Source: Propioniciclava soli
GTDB lineage: Bacteria; Actinomycetota; Actinomycetes; Propionibacteriales; Propionibacteriaceae
Length of the DNA stretch: 64,000 bases
Direction of reading: 5' to 3'
Assembly (NCBI RefSeq): GCF_014858005.1
Contig: NZ_JACYOT010000016.1
Span: forward strand, 57,362-121,361
This document shows, piece after piece, positions 26,858 to 36,500 of this stretch. The notes beneath the pieces were generated by a model. It saw only the letters and a program-made list of their open reading frames with translations, made no database searches and was not told the origin of the DNA. Each line of letters begins with the position of its first letter. Positions within the stretch are counted from its first letter, which is position 1. Both the position numbers and the translations under genes were made by a program.

Positions 26858-27595
26858 TTACGCCAGTTCGGCGTCCCCTATTTCGGCCGCGGGCGGGGTG
26901 TCGGGGAGCAGATCCGGACGTCGTGCCCGCGTGCGTTCCAGCGACTGCTCGGCCCGCCAGGCGGCCACCTGACCGTGGTGGCCGGACAGGAGCACCGGCG
27001 GCACGTCGAGCCCCCGCCAGCTCAGCGGCTTGGTGTACACCGGGTACTCCAGCCAGCCGGCCCCGGCGACACTGTGGGACTCCTCCACCAGGCTCGCCGG
27101 GTTGCCCACGACGCCGGGCAGCAGCCGCACGACGGCCTCCAGGATCGCGAGGACAGCGACCTCTCCCCCGTTGAGCACGTAGTCGCCCAGCGACACCTCG
27201 CGCACGGGCATCCGGGTGCGCGCGTGCTCGACCACGCGGGCGTCGATGCCCTCGTAGCGGCCGCAGGCGAACAGCAGGTGGGGCAGCGCGGCGAACTCGT
27301 GGGCGGTGGCCTGCCGGAACGGTTCGCCGCTCGGGGTCGGGACGACGAGCGTCGGCGGGGCGTCGGCCCGCCCCAGCACGGCGTCGAACGCCTCGCCCCA
27401 GGGCTCGGGCTTCATCACCATGCCGGCGCCCCCGCCGTAGGGGGTGTCGTCCACCGTGCGGTGGCGGTCGTGCGTCCAGGCCCGCAGGTCGTGGACGCGC
27501 CAGTCCACCAGGCCCGCCGCCCGCGCCTTGCCGATGAGCGACAGGTCCAGCGGCGCGAAGTAGTCGGGGAAGATCGTGACGATGTCGGCCTGCAC
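26858..27595 (-). CDS. trmD: tRNA (guanine-37-N1)-methyltransferase
   Basis: 245 aa from GTG 27595 with GGAG 8 nt upstream; a longer frame upstream is a shadow of rimM. SPOUT-fold enzyme that methylates G37 next to the anticodon. Diagnostic parts: 'IVTIFPDYF' at the N-terminus, '[18 protein letters not shown]', '[14 protein letters not shown]' and '[18 protein letters not shown]', which form the trefoil-knot AdoMet site, then '[20 protein letters not shown]'. Last gene of rpsP-khpA-rimM-trmD; starts 3 nt after the rimM stop. Confidence 0.96.
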   Translation of the reverse strand: MQADIVTIFPDYFAPLDLSLIGKARAAGLVDWRVHDLRAWTHDRHRTVDDTPYGGGAGMVMKPEPWGEAFDAVLGRADAPPTLVVPTPSGEPFRQATAHEFAALPHLLFACGRYEGIDARVVEHARTRMPVREVSLGDYVLNGGEVAVLAILEAVVRLLPGVVGNPASLVEESHSVAGAGWLEYPVYTKPLSWRGLDVPPVLLSGHHGQVAAWRAEQSLERTRARRPDLLPDTPPAAEIGDAELA

Positions 27596-27597
27596 GC

Positions 27598-28128
27598 TCA
27601 CTCCTGTTCGGTGAGCAGGCCGCCGACGTCCGCCACCTGGACGAACCCGGCCGCGAGGTCGACGACGGGCACCAGCGCGCCCACGAACGGCACGAGCCGC
27701 TGCCCGGTGGGGGTGTCGACCACCAGGGTGTCGTGGGCCGGCAGGTGCAGCACTTCCCGGACGCGACCCGCCTCGGCCCCGGTGTGGTCGCGCACCACGA
27801 GGCCGACCAGCTGCCGGTCGTAGAACTCGTCGGCGTCCATGGGCGCCTCGTCGGCCGGCACGTCGACCCACAGTTCCGCCCCGCGCAGCGCCTCGGCCGC
27901 CGTCCGGTCCCCCACCCCCTCGAACGCCAGCAGCAGCGTGCCGGAGTGCCAGCGGGCCTCCCGCACGGTGCGCTCGGACGCGCGCCCCTGCGGTGGGGTG
28001 ACCCGCAGCCGCGCACCGGGTACGAAGCGGCGCTCGGGCTCGTCGGTGCGGACGTGGACGCTGACCTCACCGCGCAATCCGTGGGCGCGCCCCACGGTGC
28101 CGACCAGCACGTCGATCTCGCTCGCCAT
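27598..28128 (-). CDS. rimM: Ribosome maturation factor RimM
   Basis: 176 aa. The N-terminal beta-barrel opens with '[20 protein letters not shown]' (G(R/K)xxxxHGLrGEv hallmark), and the PRC-barrel follows from '[19 protein letters not shown]' to '[19 protein letters not shown]'. It helps assemble the 30S head around S19. The start has AGGAGG upstream. The hairpin plus U-rich run at 28147-28184 sits between it and khpA, so rimM-trmD may be made at a lower level than rpsP. Confidence 0.95.
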   Translation of the reverse strand: MASEIDVLVGTVGRAHGLRGEVSVHVRTDEPERRFVPGARLRVTPPQGRASERTVREARWHSGTLLLAFEGVGDRTAAEALRGAELWVDVPADEAPMDADEFYDRQLVGLVVRDHTGAEAGRVREVLHLPAHDTLVVDTPTGQRLVPFVGALVPVVDLAAGFVQVADVGGLLTEQE

Positions 28129-28143
28129 CTCGGCCTCCTGCCG

Positions 28144-28184
28144 TGGAAAAGACGGATCCCCGGGCCGCGCGGCCCGGGGATCCG
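28144..28184 (-). terminator. Intrinsic terminator/attenuator between khpA and rimM
   Basis: Arms 28153-28166 and 28171-28184 are a perfect 14-bp inverted repeat with a GCGC loop. On the minus strand the hairpin is followed by TCTTTTCC. It begins 8 nt after the khpA stop. Because rimM starts only 16 nt further on, it would act as a partial terminator within the operon. Confidence 0.75.
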
Positions 28185-28191
28185 TGGTGGT

Positions 28192-28443
28192 TCAGTTGCG
28201 GCGCGACCGCCGGTCGACGTCGATGAAGTCGACCCGCACCTGCTCGCGGCCGGCCAGGGCCGTGATGACGGTGCGCAGCGCGCTCGCCGTGCGGCCCTGG
28301 CGTCCGATCACCTTGCCGATGTCCTCGGGGTTCACCCGCACCTCGAGGGTGCGCACGCGACGCCGTTCGAGGTCGGACACGGTGACGTCGTCCGGATTGG
28401 TCACGAGGCCCCGGACGAGGTGCTCCAGCGCGTCGGGCAGCAC
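28192..28443 (-). CDS. khpA: KH-domain RNA-binding protein KhpA
   Basis: 83 aa from GTG 28443, 2 nt after the rpsP stop. A single KH domain with the GxxG loop in '[18 protein letters not shown]' (GRQG). KhpA proteins bind many small RNAs and mRNAs and, with KhpB, affect cell division and wall synthesis in Gram-positives. The rpsP-khpA-rimM-trmD order is strongly conserved, which makes the call safe despite the small size. Confidence 0.93.
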   Translation of the reverse strand: MLPDALEHLVRGLVTNPDDVTVSDLERRRVRTLEVRVNPEDIGKVIGRQGRTASALRTVITALAGREQVRVDFIDVDRRSRRN

Positions 28444-28445
28444 GA

Positions 28446-28910
28446 TCAGGCCTCGTCGGTCGACTCGGCGGCGTCGGCCTCGGCGGTCTCACCCTCCGCA
28501 GCAGACTCCTCGGCCGGCGCGTCGGCGCCCTTGGCCCGGCGACCCGTGATCGCACCGGCGGCGGGCTCGTCGTCGGCCTCGGCGAGCGCGGCGTTGAAGG
28601 CGGCCAGCTTGTCGGACTTCTCCGGCTGCGGCGTGATGCCGGACGGGGCGTCCTCGCCGGAGAACTTCTGCCAATCGCCGGAGAGCTTGAGGATCTCGCG
28701 GACGGTGTCGGACGGCTGCGCACCGACGCCCAGCCAGTACAGGGCCCGCTCGGAGTTGACCTCGATGATCGACGGGTCGTTCTTCGGCTGGTAGATGCCG
28801 ATCTCCTCGATCGCCCGGCCGTCACGCTTGGTGCGACCGTCCATGACGACGATGCGGTACATCGGGGTGCGGATCTTGCCCATCCGCTTGAGACGAATCT
28901 TGGTGGCCAC
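28446..28910 (-). CDS. rpsP: 30S ribosomal protein S16 with long acidic tail
   Basis: 154 aa from GTG 28910, with GGAG about 12 nt upstream. Residues 1-80 are canonical S16 ('[19 protein letters not shown]', '[13 protein letters not shown]', '[20 protein letters not shown]'). Residues 95-154 form an Ala/Glu/Asp-rich tail, common in actinobacterial S16 and presumably disordered. It is the first gene of the operon; a candidate promoter lies at 29060-29090 and a 16-bp palindrome at 28939-28954 falls in the leader. Confidence 0.96.
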   Translation of the reverse strand: MATKIRLKRMGKIRTPMYRIVVMDGRTKRDGRAIEEIGIYQPKNDPSIIEVNSERALYWLGVGAQPSDTVREILKLSGDWQKFSGEDAPSGITPQPEKSDKLAAFNAALAEADDEPAAGAITGRRAKGADAPAEESAAEGETAEADAAESTDEA

Positions 28911-29059
28911 GGGTGTGGTTTCTCCTGTTGGAACATGCCCCCGCACGTGCGGGGACGGATCGGGTGAGCCGCCCATCCGGTGTGGGACGCCGGCGCGGGT
29001 GGACTCGGAGTGGACGTGTTCACGGCGTGAGAGGGCACCGCGAACACAGCGCACCGTTC

Positions 29060-29090
29060 ATTGTGCCAGACCGGCCCGCCTTCGGGCCAA
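29060..29090 (-). promoter_or_regulatory. Candidate rpsP operon promoter
   Basis: On the minus strand TTGGCC is followed 19 nt later by CACAAT (29060-29065), preceded by TGG. Transcription would start near 29053, giving a leader of about 140 nt that includes the palindrome CCCCGCACGTGCGGGG (28939-28954). The spacing is slightly long, so confidence is moderate. Confidence 0.45.
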
Positions 29091-29177
29091 CCCGGCCGCC
29101 ACCCGCCCCACCACCACGCCCCCACCGCCCCGCCCCATCACCCACTCGGGTCGACGCCCGCCGGGGCCCCCGGCGGC

Positions 29178-29183
29178 TAGGCT
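29178..29183 (+). promoter_or_regulatory. -10 box TAGGCT for leaderless gamma-carbonic anhydrase gene
   Basis: TAGGCT ends 7 nt before ATG 29191, and no ribosome-binding site lies in between. Confidence 0.65.
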
Positions 29184-29190
29184 CGCCACC

Positions 29191-29715
29191 ATGCGGTACG
29201 AGATCGACGGGCAGCGACCGGTGACGGCCCCGGACGCCTTCATCGCCCCCACCGCCACCCTGGTGGGGAACGCCACGGTGGGCGCCGGGGCCAGTGTGTG
29301 GTTCGGGGCGGTGATCCGCGCGGACGGCGACGCCGTGAGCCTGGGCGAGCGCAGCAACCTGCAGGACAACGCGGTCGTCCATGCCGACCCCGGCTTCCCC
29401 GCCCGCATCGGCGACGACGTCTCGATCGGCCACGCCGCGGTCATCCACGGCTGCACGATCGGCGACCGGGTGCTCATCGGGATGGGCGCCACCGTGATGA
29501 ACGGCGCCGTCATCGGCTCGGACACCCTGGTCGCGGCTGGCGCCCTGATCTCGGAGGGCACCACGATCCCGCCCCGCTCCCTCGTGGTGGGCGTCCCGGG
29601 CAAGGTCCGCCGGTCCCTGGAGCCCGACGAGGTCGCCCGGGTCGCCCGCAACGCGGCCGTCTACGTCGACCGCGCCCGCCAGTATGCGGCGGGGGGCCGG
29701 CTCCTCGAGGACTGA
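29191..29715 (+). CDS. Gamma-carbonic-anhydrase-like hexapeptide-repeat protein
   Basis: 174 aa left-handed beta-helix made of hexapeptide repeats ('SVWFGAVIRADGDAVSLG', 'NLQDNAVVHADPGFP', 'GDDVSIGHAAVIHGCTIGD', 'VLIGMGATVMNGAVIG'). The zinc-binding His residues of the gamma-CA/PaaY/YrdA family are in 'VVHADP', 'IGHAAVIHG'. Such trimers bind metal and some hydrate CO2; others help acyl-CoA metabolism. The start is fixed by the -10 box 7 nt upstream; the longer upstream frame lies in the rpsP leader. It diverges from rpsP and converges on ffh. Confidence 0.88.
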   Translation: MRYEIDGQRPVTAPDAFIAPTATLVGNATVGAGASVWFGAVIRADGDAVSLGERSNLQDNAVVHADPGFPARIGDDVSIGHAAVIHGCTIGDRVLIGMGATVMNGAVIGSDTLVAAGALISEGTTIPPRSLVVGVPGKVRRSLEPDEVARVARNAAVYVDRARQYAAGGRLLED

Positions 29716-29723
29716 CCCCCGAC

Positions 29724-31301
29724 TCAGCCCTTGTTCTGCTGGTTGAACATCTTGGCCAGCTCGGGCGGCAGCTGGAAGTCGGCCATCTGCTGGGCCGTCG
29801 TGTCGGGGCCCTGGGGCGCGCCGAACGCGGAGCCCGCCGGGGTGGCCGCTGGCTGCTGCTCGACGCCGGAACGCTTCGCGGGGTTCCCGGAGACGCCCTT
29901 CTTGTTCTTCTTCTTCGGCTGGGCCGCCTGCTTGCCCCCACGGCGCGCCCCCGGCAGACCAGCCATGCCGGGCATCCCCGGCATCCCGGGGATGCCACCG
30001 CCGCGACCCATCTGTTGCATCATCTTGCGGGTCTCCTTGAAGCGGTTGACCAGCCCGTTCACGTCGGAGACCTGCATGCCGGAGCCCTGGGCGATCCGGG
30101 CCCGGCGCGAGCCGTTGAGGATGTCGGGGTTCGCGCGCTCGGCCGGGGTCATCGAATAGATGATGGCCTCGATGTGATCGATCTCGCGCTCGTCGATGTT
30201 CTCGATGACATCTTTCATCTGGCCCATCCCGGGCATCATGCCGAGGATCTTGCTCATCGGGCCCATCTTGCGGACGGCCTGCATCTGCTGCAGGAAGTCG
30301 TCCAGGCCGAAGTCGCCGCCGGCCATGAGCTTGTCGGCCGCCTGGCGGCTCTGCTCGACGTCGAACGTGCGCTCGGCCTGCTCGATGAGCGTGAGGAGGT
30401 CGCCCAGGTCGAGGATGCGGCTCGCCATCCGGTCGGGGTGGAACAGGTCGAAGTCCGTGAGAGCCTCGCCGTTGGAGGCGAACATGATGGGCTTGCCGGT
30501 GACCTTGGCGATCGACAGGGCCGCGCCGCCCCGCGCGTCACCGTCCAGCTTGGACAGCACCACGCCGTCGAAGCCGACACCCTCGGCGAAGGCGTTGGCG
30601 GTGTTGACGGCGTCCTGACCGATCATGGCGTCGACCACGAAGAGGATCTCGTCGGGGTGGACGGCGTCGCGGATGTCCGCGGCCTGGGCCATCAGCTCGG
30701 CGTCGACGCCGAGGCGTCCGGCGGTGTCGACGATGACCGTGTCGTACAGCTTGCGCCGCGCCTCGTCCATGGCCGCCCGCGCGACGGCCACCGGATCGCC
30801 GACGCCGTTGCCGGGCTCGGGGGCGAACACCGGGACGCCGGCGCGCTGCCCCACGATCTGGAGCTGGTTCACCGCGTTGGGGCGCTGCAGGTCGGCCGCC
30901 ACCAGCATGGGGGTGTGGCCGCGCTGCCGCAGCCAGAGGCTGAGCTTGCCGGCCAGCGTCGTCTTGCCCGAGCCCTGCAGGCCGGCGAGCATGATGACGG
31001 TCGGCGGCGTCTTGGCGAAGCGCAGCTGACGCGCCTGCCCACCCAGCACCTCGACGAGCTGGGCGTTGACGATCTTGATGATCTGCTGGGCCGGGTTCAG
31101 CGCCTGGCTGAGTTCGGCCCCCCGCGCCTGGTCCCGCACCGCGGCGGTGAACTCCTTGACGACGGCGAGGTTGACGTCGGCCTCCAGCAGCGCGAGACGG
31201 ATCTCGCGCACGGTGGCGTCGATGTCGGCGTCGCTGAGGCGTCCCTTGCCGCGCAGGTTGCGGAAGGTCGCCTGGAGCCGGTCTTGCAGGGTGTCGAACA
31301 T
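29724..31301 (-). CDS. ffh: Signal recognition particle protein Ffh
   Basis: 525 aa from ATG 31301. N domain, then SRP GTPase with G1 'GLQGSGKTTLAGKL' near residue 107, 'DTAGRLGVD' (G3) and 'SKLDGDARGG' (G4/G5 region). The methionine-rich M domain 'MGPMSKILGMMPGMGQM' and 'GSGMQVSDVNGLVNRFKE' binds 4.5S RNA and signal sequences. The Gly/Met/Pro-rich then Lys-rich tail of about 90 residues is normal for actinobacteria. A TAGGCT box at 31340-31345, overlapping the upstream acetyltransferase stop, gives a leader of about 30 nt. It acts with FtsY, encoded two genes upstream. Confidence 0.96.
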   Translation of the reverse strand: MFDTLQDRLQATFRNLRGKGRLSDADIDATVREIRLALLEADVNLAVVKEFTAAVRDQARGAELSQALNPAQQIIKIVNAQLVEVLGGQARQLRFAKTPPTVIMLAGLQGSGKTTLAGKLSLWLRQRGHTPMLVAADLQRPNAVNQLQIVGQRAGVPVFAPEPGNGVGDPVAVARAAMDEARRKLYDTVIVDTAGRLGVDAELMAQAADIRDAVHPDEILFVVDAMIGQDAVNTANAFAEGVGFDGVVLSKLDGDARGGAALSIAKVTGKPIMFASNGEALTDFDLFHPDRMASRILDLGDLLTLIEQAERTFDVEQSRQAADKLMAGGDFGLDDFLQQMQAVRKMGPMSKILGMMPGMGQMKDVIENIDEREIDHIEAIIYSMTPAERANPDILNGSRRARIAQGSGMQVSDVNGLVNRFKETRKMMQQMGRGGGIPGMPGMPGMAGLPGARRGGKQAAQPKKKNKKGVSGNPAKRSGVEQQPAATPAGSAFGAPQGPDTTAQQMADFQLPPELAKMFNQQNKG

Positions 31302-31342
31302 GCGTGCCTTCGGGTCAGGGCGCGGAAACGGACCCGGCCAGC

Positions 31343-31903
31343 CTACCGGTAGTCCGCGCCCCGCCCGTCGGCGGCCGCTCCGGTCGGGGGCGGGGCCGGT
31401 GCGTCGCCCAGGGTGAGCTGCACCAGCACCAGGTCGAGCCAGCGGCCGAACTTCACCCCGGCCTGCGGCAGGCGCCCCACGACAACGAACCCGAAGGCCT
31501 CGTGCAGGCGCAGCGACACCTCGTTGTCGCTGCTCAGCCCACCGACGAGCACGTGGACGCCGGCGCCCCGGGCCCGGTCGATGATCGACCCGAGCAGCAT
31601 CGCGCCGATTCCGAGCCGACGCGCGGCGGCGTCCACGTACACCGAGTGCTCCATGGTGAGGGCGTACCCGGACTTCGCCCGGAACGGGCCGTAGGAGCCG
31701 TAGCCGAGGATCTGGCCGTCCCGGTCGGCCACCAGCACGGCGTGACCCGCGCGTTGCCGGGCCGCGAACCACTCCTGCCGCTGCGCGAGCGGCTCGGGCT
31801 CCGCGTCCCAACTCGCCGTGCTGACCGCCACCTCGTGGTTGTAGATGCGGTTGATCTCGGCCACGTCGTCGGCCGTGGCGTCGCGAATCAGCACCTCGGC
31901 CAC
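31343..31903 (-). CDS. GNAT acetyltransferase, phosphinothricin-acetyltransferase-like
   Basis: 186 aa from GTG 31903, 1 nt after the ftsY stop. 'IRDATADDVAEINRIYNHEV' and 'SVYVDAAARRLGIGAMLLGSIIDRARGAG' (acetyl-CoA motif A, Q/RxxGxG/A form RRLGIG) followed by 'LVGGLSSDNEVSLRLHEAFGF' match the PAT/methionine-sulfoximine N-acetyltransferase subfamily. It would acetylate the amino group of a small substrate; resistance to glutamine-synthetase inhibitors is the best known role. The last 20 residues are low complexity. Confidence 0.85.
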   Translation of the reverse strand: MAEVLIRDATADDVAEINRIYNHEVAVSTASWDAEPEPLAQRQEWFAARQRAGHAVLVADRDGQILGYGSYGPFRAKSGYALTMEHSVYVDAAARRLGIGAMLLGSIIDRARGAGVHVLVGGLSSDNEVSLRLHEAFGFVVVGRLPQAGVKFGRWLDLVLVQLTLGDAPAPPPTGAAADGRGADYR

Positions 31904-31904
31904 G

Positions 31905-33077
31905 TCACTGCCCCAGCAATCCGTCGACGAAACCCTCCGCGGTGAACGGTGCGAGGTCGTCCACGCCCTCGCCGAGCCCGATGAACTTCACCGGCACCCC
32001 CAGCTCGCGCTGCACCTGCACCACGATGCCGCCCTTGGCCGAACCGTCGAGCTTGGAGAGCACGATGCCCGTGACGTCGGTCACGTCGTTGAACACGCGC
32101 GCCTGCACGAGCCCGTTCTGGCCCGTCGTGGCGTCGAGCAGCAGCAGGCACTCGGTCACCGGGGCACGGCGGCTGATCACGCGGCGGATCTTGCCCAGCT
32201 CGTCCATGAGGTTGGCCTTGTTGTGCAGGCGGCCGGCCGTGTCGATGAGCACCACGTCCACGCCGCGTTCGACGCCGGCGTTAACGGCCTCGAACGCCAC
32301 GGACGCGGGGTCGGCGCCCTCGGCGCCGCGGATCGTGTCGACGCCGACGCGGTCGCCCCAGGTCTGCAGTTGGTCGGCGGCCGCCGCCCGGAAGGTGTCG
32401 GCCGCGCCCAGCAGCACGGTCTTGCCCTCGGCGACGAGCACGCGGGCGAGCTTGCCGACGGTGGTGGTCTTGCCGGTGCCGTTGACGCCCACGACCAGCA
32501 CGACGGCGGGCAGCCCGTCGGCTCCGGTGTCGTTGAGCGTGCGGTCCAGGCTCGGGTCGACAAGCTTCACCAGCTCGGAGTGCAGCACGCGGCCCGCCCT
32601 GGCGGGGTCGTCGACCCCGTCGATCGCCAGCTCGCGGCGCAGGTTGTCGACCAGCTCGGTGGTGGGCCCCACGCCGAGGTCGGAGCCGATGAGGGTGGCC
32701 TCGAAGTCGTCCCAGACGTCGGCGTCCAGGCGGCTGGAACTCAGCAGGTCCCCGAGAGCGCGCGCCAGGGCGTTGTTCGAGGACGCCAGCCGCCGCCGCA
32801 GCCGCGCCATCCGTGTGCTCGCCGCCTCCGGGGCGTCGACCGTCGGCCCCACCGGAGCCTCCGGTTCGGCGACCAGCTCGCCGTCGTACACCGGGGGCTC
32901 GGCCGGCCGCACGGCCGCGTCCGTGATCGCCCGTTCGCGCTCGGCGCGTTCGAGCTCGCGCAAACCACGGGACCGCAGCGTGAGGCCGACACCGATGCCC
33001 ACCAGGGCGACGGCCAGGACGCCGAGGATGACCCAGAAGGTCGGGTCGGCCCAGATCTGGTCGAAGAAGGGATTCAC
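31905..33077 (-). CDS. ftsY: Signal recognition particle receptor FtsY
   Basis: 390 aa from GTG 33077, 6 nt after TAGCAT, so probably leaderless. An N-terminal transmembrane helix (residues 14-36, 'FWVILGVLAVALVGIGVGL') replaces the acidic A domain used for membrane targeting in E. coli, as in many actinobacteria. The NG domain includes G1 'GVNGTGKTTTVGKLA' near 195, 'TFRAAAADQL', 'IDTAGRLHNK' and 'SKLDGSAKGG'. It docks Ffh-ribosome complexes at the membrane. Confidence 0.96.
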   Translation of the reverse strand: MNPFFDQIWADPTFWVILGVLAVALVGIGVGLTLRSRGLRELERAERERAITDAAVRPAEPPVYDGELVAEPEAPVGPTVDAPEAASTRMARLRRRLASSNNALARALGDLLSSSRLDADVWDDFEATLIGSDLGVGPTTELVDNLRRELAIDGVDDPARAGRVLHSELVKLVDPSLDRTLNDTGADGLPAVVLVVGVNGTGKTTTVGKLARVLVAEGKTVLLGAADTFRAAAADQLQTWGDRVGVDTIRGAEGADPASVAFEAVNAGVERGVDVVLIDTAGRLHNKANLMDELGKIRRVISRRAPVTECLLLLDATTGQNGLVQARVFNDVTDVTGIVLSKLDGSAKGGIVVQVQRELGVPVKFIGLGEGVDDLAPFTAEGFVDGLLGQ

Positions 33078-33083
33078 GTGCTC

Positions 33084-33089
33084 ATGCTA
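33084..33089 (-). promoter_or_regulatory. -10 box TAGCAT for leaderless ftsY
   Basis: On the minus strand TAGCAT is followed by 6 nt and the ftsY GTG. It lies just before the stop of the upstream hypothetical gene. Confidence 0.6.
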
Positions 33090-33488
33090 ATCGGCGCGCT
33101 GCCCGGGCCCGATCGCCGGGGCGCCGGCGAGGCCGAACGGGTCGTCGTCGCCCGGCGCGTCCTCGAGCCACGCCCGCACCTCGTGCTGGGGGACGGTCGC
33201 GGCCTCCGGCTCGTCGGGCTCCACCGGGCTGACTGTCGGTGCCGAGCCGGCGGACGACGCCGATCGCGTCGAGGCCGCGGTGCGCACGTCACCCGCCTCG
33301 TCGAACAGCACGCGCAGCCCGCGCGGCGGCTCACCCTCGCCGTTCAGGTGCCGGGCGGTGCGCGCCATCGCGTCGGCGAGCTCCGGGTGCTTCGCGCGCC
33401 CCGTGCCCTCCATCCCCATCACCACCACGGCGATCACGACGGCGGCGATGCCGAGGATGACGAGCATCGTGAAGATCACGGCAGGCAT
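33087..33488 (-). CDS. Small membrane protein of unknown function between smc and ftsY
   Basis: 133 aa from ATG 33488 with GGAG 8 nt upstream; an in-frame ATG 20 codons earlier lacks a site. One strongly hydrophobic helix at residues 3-27 ('VIFTMLVILGIAAVVIAVVV') is followed by a hydrophilic, Pro/Glu/Asp-rich region to the C-terminus. Topology: probably N-out with a cytoplasmic tail, or the reverse. No family recognised. Proteins of this shape are common between smc and ftsY in related actinobacteria. Its 3' end overlaps the ftsY -10 box. Confidence 0.7.
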   Translation of the reverse strand: MPAVIFTMLVILGIAAVVIAVVVMGMEGTGRAKHPELADAMARTARHLNGEGEPPRGLRVLFDEAGDVRTAASTRSASSAGSAPTVSPVEPDEPEAATVPQHEVRAWLEDAPGDDDPFGLAGAPAIGPGQRAD

Positions 33489-33569
33489 GGGAACGACTCC
33501 ACCTCGGGTTGGGGACCCCACCAGTATGCCCCACGTCCGCGTCCGCACCCCACAGCCCGGACGGCGCGG

Positions 33570-36500
33570 TCAGGTCTGGCGCAGGCGTTGACTGATCACG
33601 GTGGACACGCCGTCCTCGCGCATGGTGACGCCGTACAGGGCGTCCGCGATCTCCATCGTGCGCTTCTGGTGGGTGATCACGAGCATCTGGCTGTTCTCGC
33701 GCAACTCCTCATAGATCCCCAGCAACCGGCCGAGATTCACGTCGTCCAGCGCCGCCTCCACCTCGTCGAGGATGTAGAAGGGCGAGGGGCGCGCCTTGAA
33801 CAGCGCGACGAGGAACGCGACCGCCACCAGCGAGCGCTCCCCGCCCGAGAGCAGCGAGAGCCGCTTGACCTTCTTGCCGGCCGGGCGCGCCTCCACGTCG
33901 ACACCCGTGGTGAGCCACGAGCCCGGCTCGGTCAGCACCAGGCGACCCTCGCCGCCCGGGAACAACCGGGAGAAGCTGTGCTCGAAGGCGGCCTCGACGT
34001 CGGCGTACGCCTCGGCGAACACCTGCTCGACGCGGGCGTCCACCTCCTCGATGATGCCGAGCAGGTCGGCCCGCGTGCGGCGGAGGTCGTCGAGCTGCTC
34101 GGCGAGGAAGGCGTGGCGCTCGCTCATCGCCTCGAACTCCTCCAGCGCCAGCGGGTTGACCCGGCCCAGCACGTCGAGGTTGCGTTGGGCGACGCGCAGC
34201 CGCTTCTCCTGCTCCTCGCGGACGAAGGGGCGGGGCTCGGGGTGCTCTTCGTCCTCGCCGATCGCGCGCCCGTCGGGGTGGGTGAGCACGGGGATCGGCT
34301 GGTCCGGCCCGTACTCGTCGGCCAGCACCGCGGCCTCCAGGCCCAGCTCGGCCAGCGCCTTCTCCGCGAGCGATTCCACGCGCATCCGCTGCTCGGCGCG
34401 CGCCAGCTCGTCACGGTGGGCGGTGTCGATGAGCTGCTCGAACTCCCGCCCGAGGTCGCGGCTGCGCTGCCGGGCGTCCACCACCCGGCGGTCGGCCTCG
34501 ATGCGGCGTTCGTCAGCCGCGCGGCGCTCACGTCCGGCCGCCTCGGCCGACGCGGCGATCACACCCTGGAGGTGCTCCACGGCCGCGGACGCCGCGCGCG
34601 CCACCTCGGCCTCGGCGCGCAGCTGGTCGCGGCGCACCCGGGCCCGCTCCCGGGCCTGGCGCTCGGCGTGCGCCGCCCGCGTCAGCGCGTCGGCGCGGCC
34701 CGCGAGCGCCCGGGCGCGTTCCTCCTCGGTGCGCAGCCCGAGCCGGGCGTCCATCTCGACCTGGCGGGCCCGGGCCGTCTCGCGCGCGAGCTCGTCCCGC
34801 TCGGTCGGATCCGCGTGGTCGACCTCGGTGGTCTCCTGGGCCCGTTCCAGCCGGTCGGTGAGCTCGGCGAGGGCGTCGGCGTGGGAGGCCTGCGTGGTCT
34901 CGGCCCGCAGGACCGCCGCGTCCTGCCGCTCGGCCTCGGCCAGGGCGGCCCGGGCGGTCTGGTTGAGGCGTCCCAGTTCCTCCGCGAGCGCCGAGTACTG
35001 CGCGTCGGACTCGTGGAGGCGCGCCAACGCCGCCTCGCTCGCCGCCGTCGCCTCGTCCAGCGCCGTCGCGGCCCGGGAGCGTGCGAACGTCAGCCGCTCG
35101 ACATCGGCCTGCACCTGTTCCAGGCGGGCGGACGCCTCATCCACCGCCGCCTGCACCTCGATGAGACTCGGCTGGCTCGCCGAGCCGCCCGCGGCGTACC
35201 AGGCGCTGAGCAGGTCGCCCTCGCGCGTCACGGCGCCCACGTCGGGCAGGCCGCCCACCAAGGCCCGCGCGGCGGCCAGGTCGTCCACCACCGCGACCTT
35301 GCGCAGCAGCCGGGTCAGGGCTGGCCGCAGCGCCGGCTCGGCGTCCACGACGTCGACGGCATAACGAGCCCCGCCCGGCAGGCCCGGCCACGCGGACCGC
35401 GCGGCGTCCGCCTCCGCACCGGCGGGCGCGGCGGCGTCCGTGCCCGCACCGAGCAGCAGGCCGGCGCGGCCGAGGTCCTCGGCCTTGAGATGGGCGAAGG
35501 CAGCCACCGCGGCGTCCGGATCGGCGACGGCGACCGCTTCGGCGGCGTTGCCCAGCGCGGCCGCCACCGCGCTCTCATACCCGGGCTCGACGCTCACGAG
35601 CGCCGCGACCGAACCCAGGACGCCGGCCAGCGTGCCCTGGGCCGCGAGCAGGGCGCCGGAACCGTCCTTGCGGTCCAGGCCCACCCGCAGGCCCTCGAGC
35701 CGGGCCGTCAGCGCGCCCCGCTCGGCGCCGGCCTGTTGCTCCTCAGTGCGCAGCCGCTCGACCGCGTCCGCGGCCTCCGTCCGCGCGGCCTCGGCGCGTG
35801 CGTAGGCCTCGTCGAGGCCCGCCTCGCCCTCGGTGACCCCGCCCAGTTCGGTCTCGAGCTGGGTGAAGCGGCGGCGCGCCTGCTCGGCGCGTCCGCGGGC
35901 CTCCTCGGCGGCGGCGCGCAGGCGCCCGGCCTCGGCCTGGGCGGATTCGGCGCGCGACGTCAGCGACTTCACCTCCCCCGCCAGCCGCGCGAGCCCTTCG
36001 CGACGGTCCGCGATGGCGCGCAGCTGGGCGGCGTACTGCTTCTCCGCGGCCGCGTGAGCCGCCTCCAGCCGTTCGCGCTCCTGCGTCGCGGCCCGGAGCG
36101 CGTCGGCCCGCTCGGCGACGACACCCGCAAGATCGGCCTCGGCCTCGCGAATCTGGGCGGCCTCGGCCTCGATGGCTCCGGGGTCACGGCCCCGCCGGTC
36201 CTCCACCGTGACGTTCGACGCGTTGCGGACGCGTTCGGCGGCGATCGCGGCCATGGACGCCGCCCGCTCCCGCAGGCCCGCCAAGGCGTACCAGGTCTCC
36301 TGCGCGCGGTTCAGCGACGGCACGGCCGCGCGGACGGCGTCCTCGGCCTCCGCCTCGGCGGCCCGGGCCGCCTCCAGCGCGGCCTCGACGTTGGTGCGGC
36401 GGGTGCGGATCTCGGCCTCGGCCGCCAGGTCGGACTCCAGGGCGAGGCTCGCCATGACGTAGTCGTCGGCCAGCAGGCGCGCCCTGGCGTCGCGCAGCTC

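Noticed and set aside
28939..28954. 16-bp palindrome in the rpsP leader as a terminator
   Set aside because: It lies upstream of rpsP with no U-tract; at most a leader hairpin.
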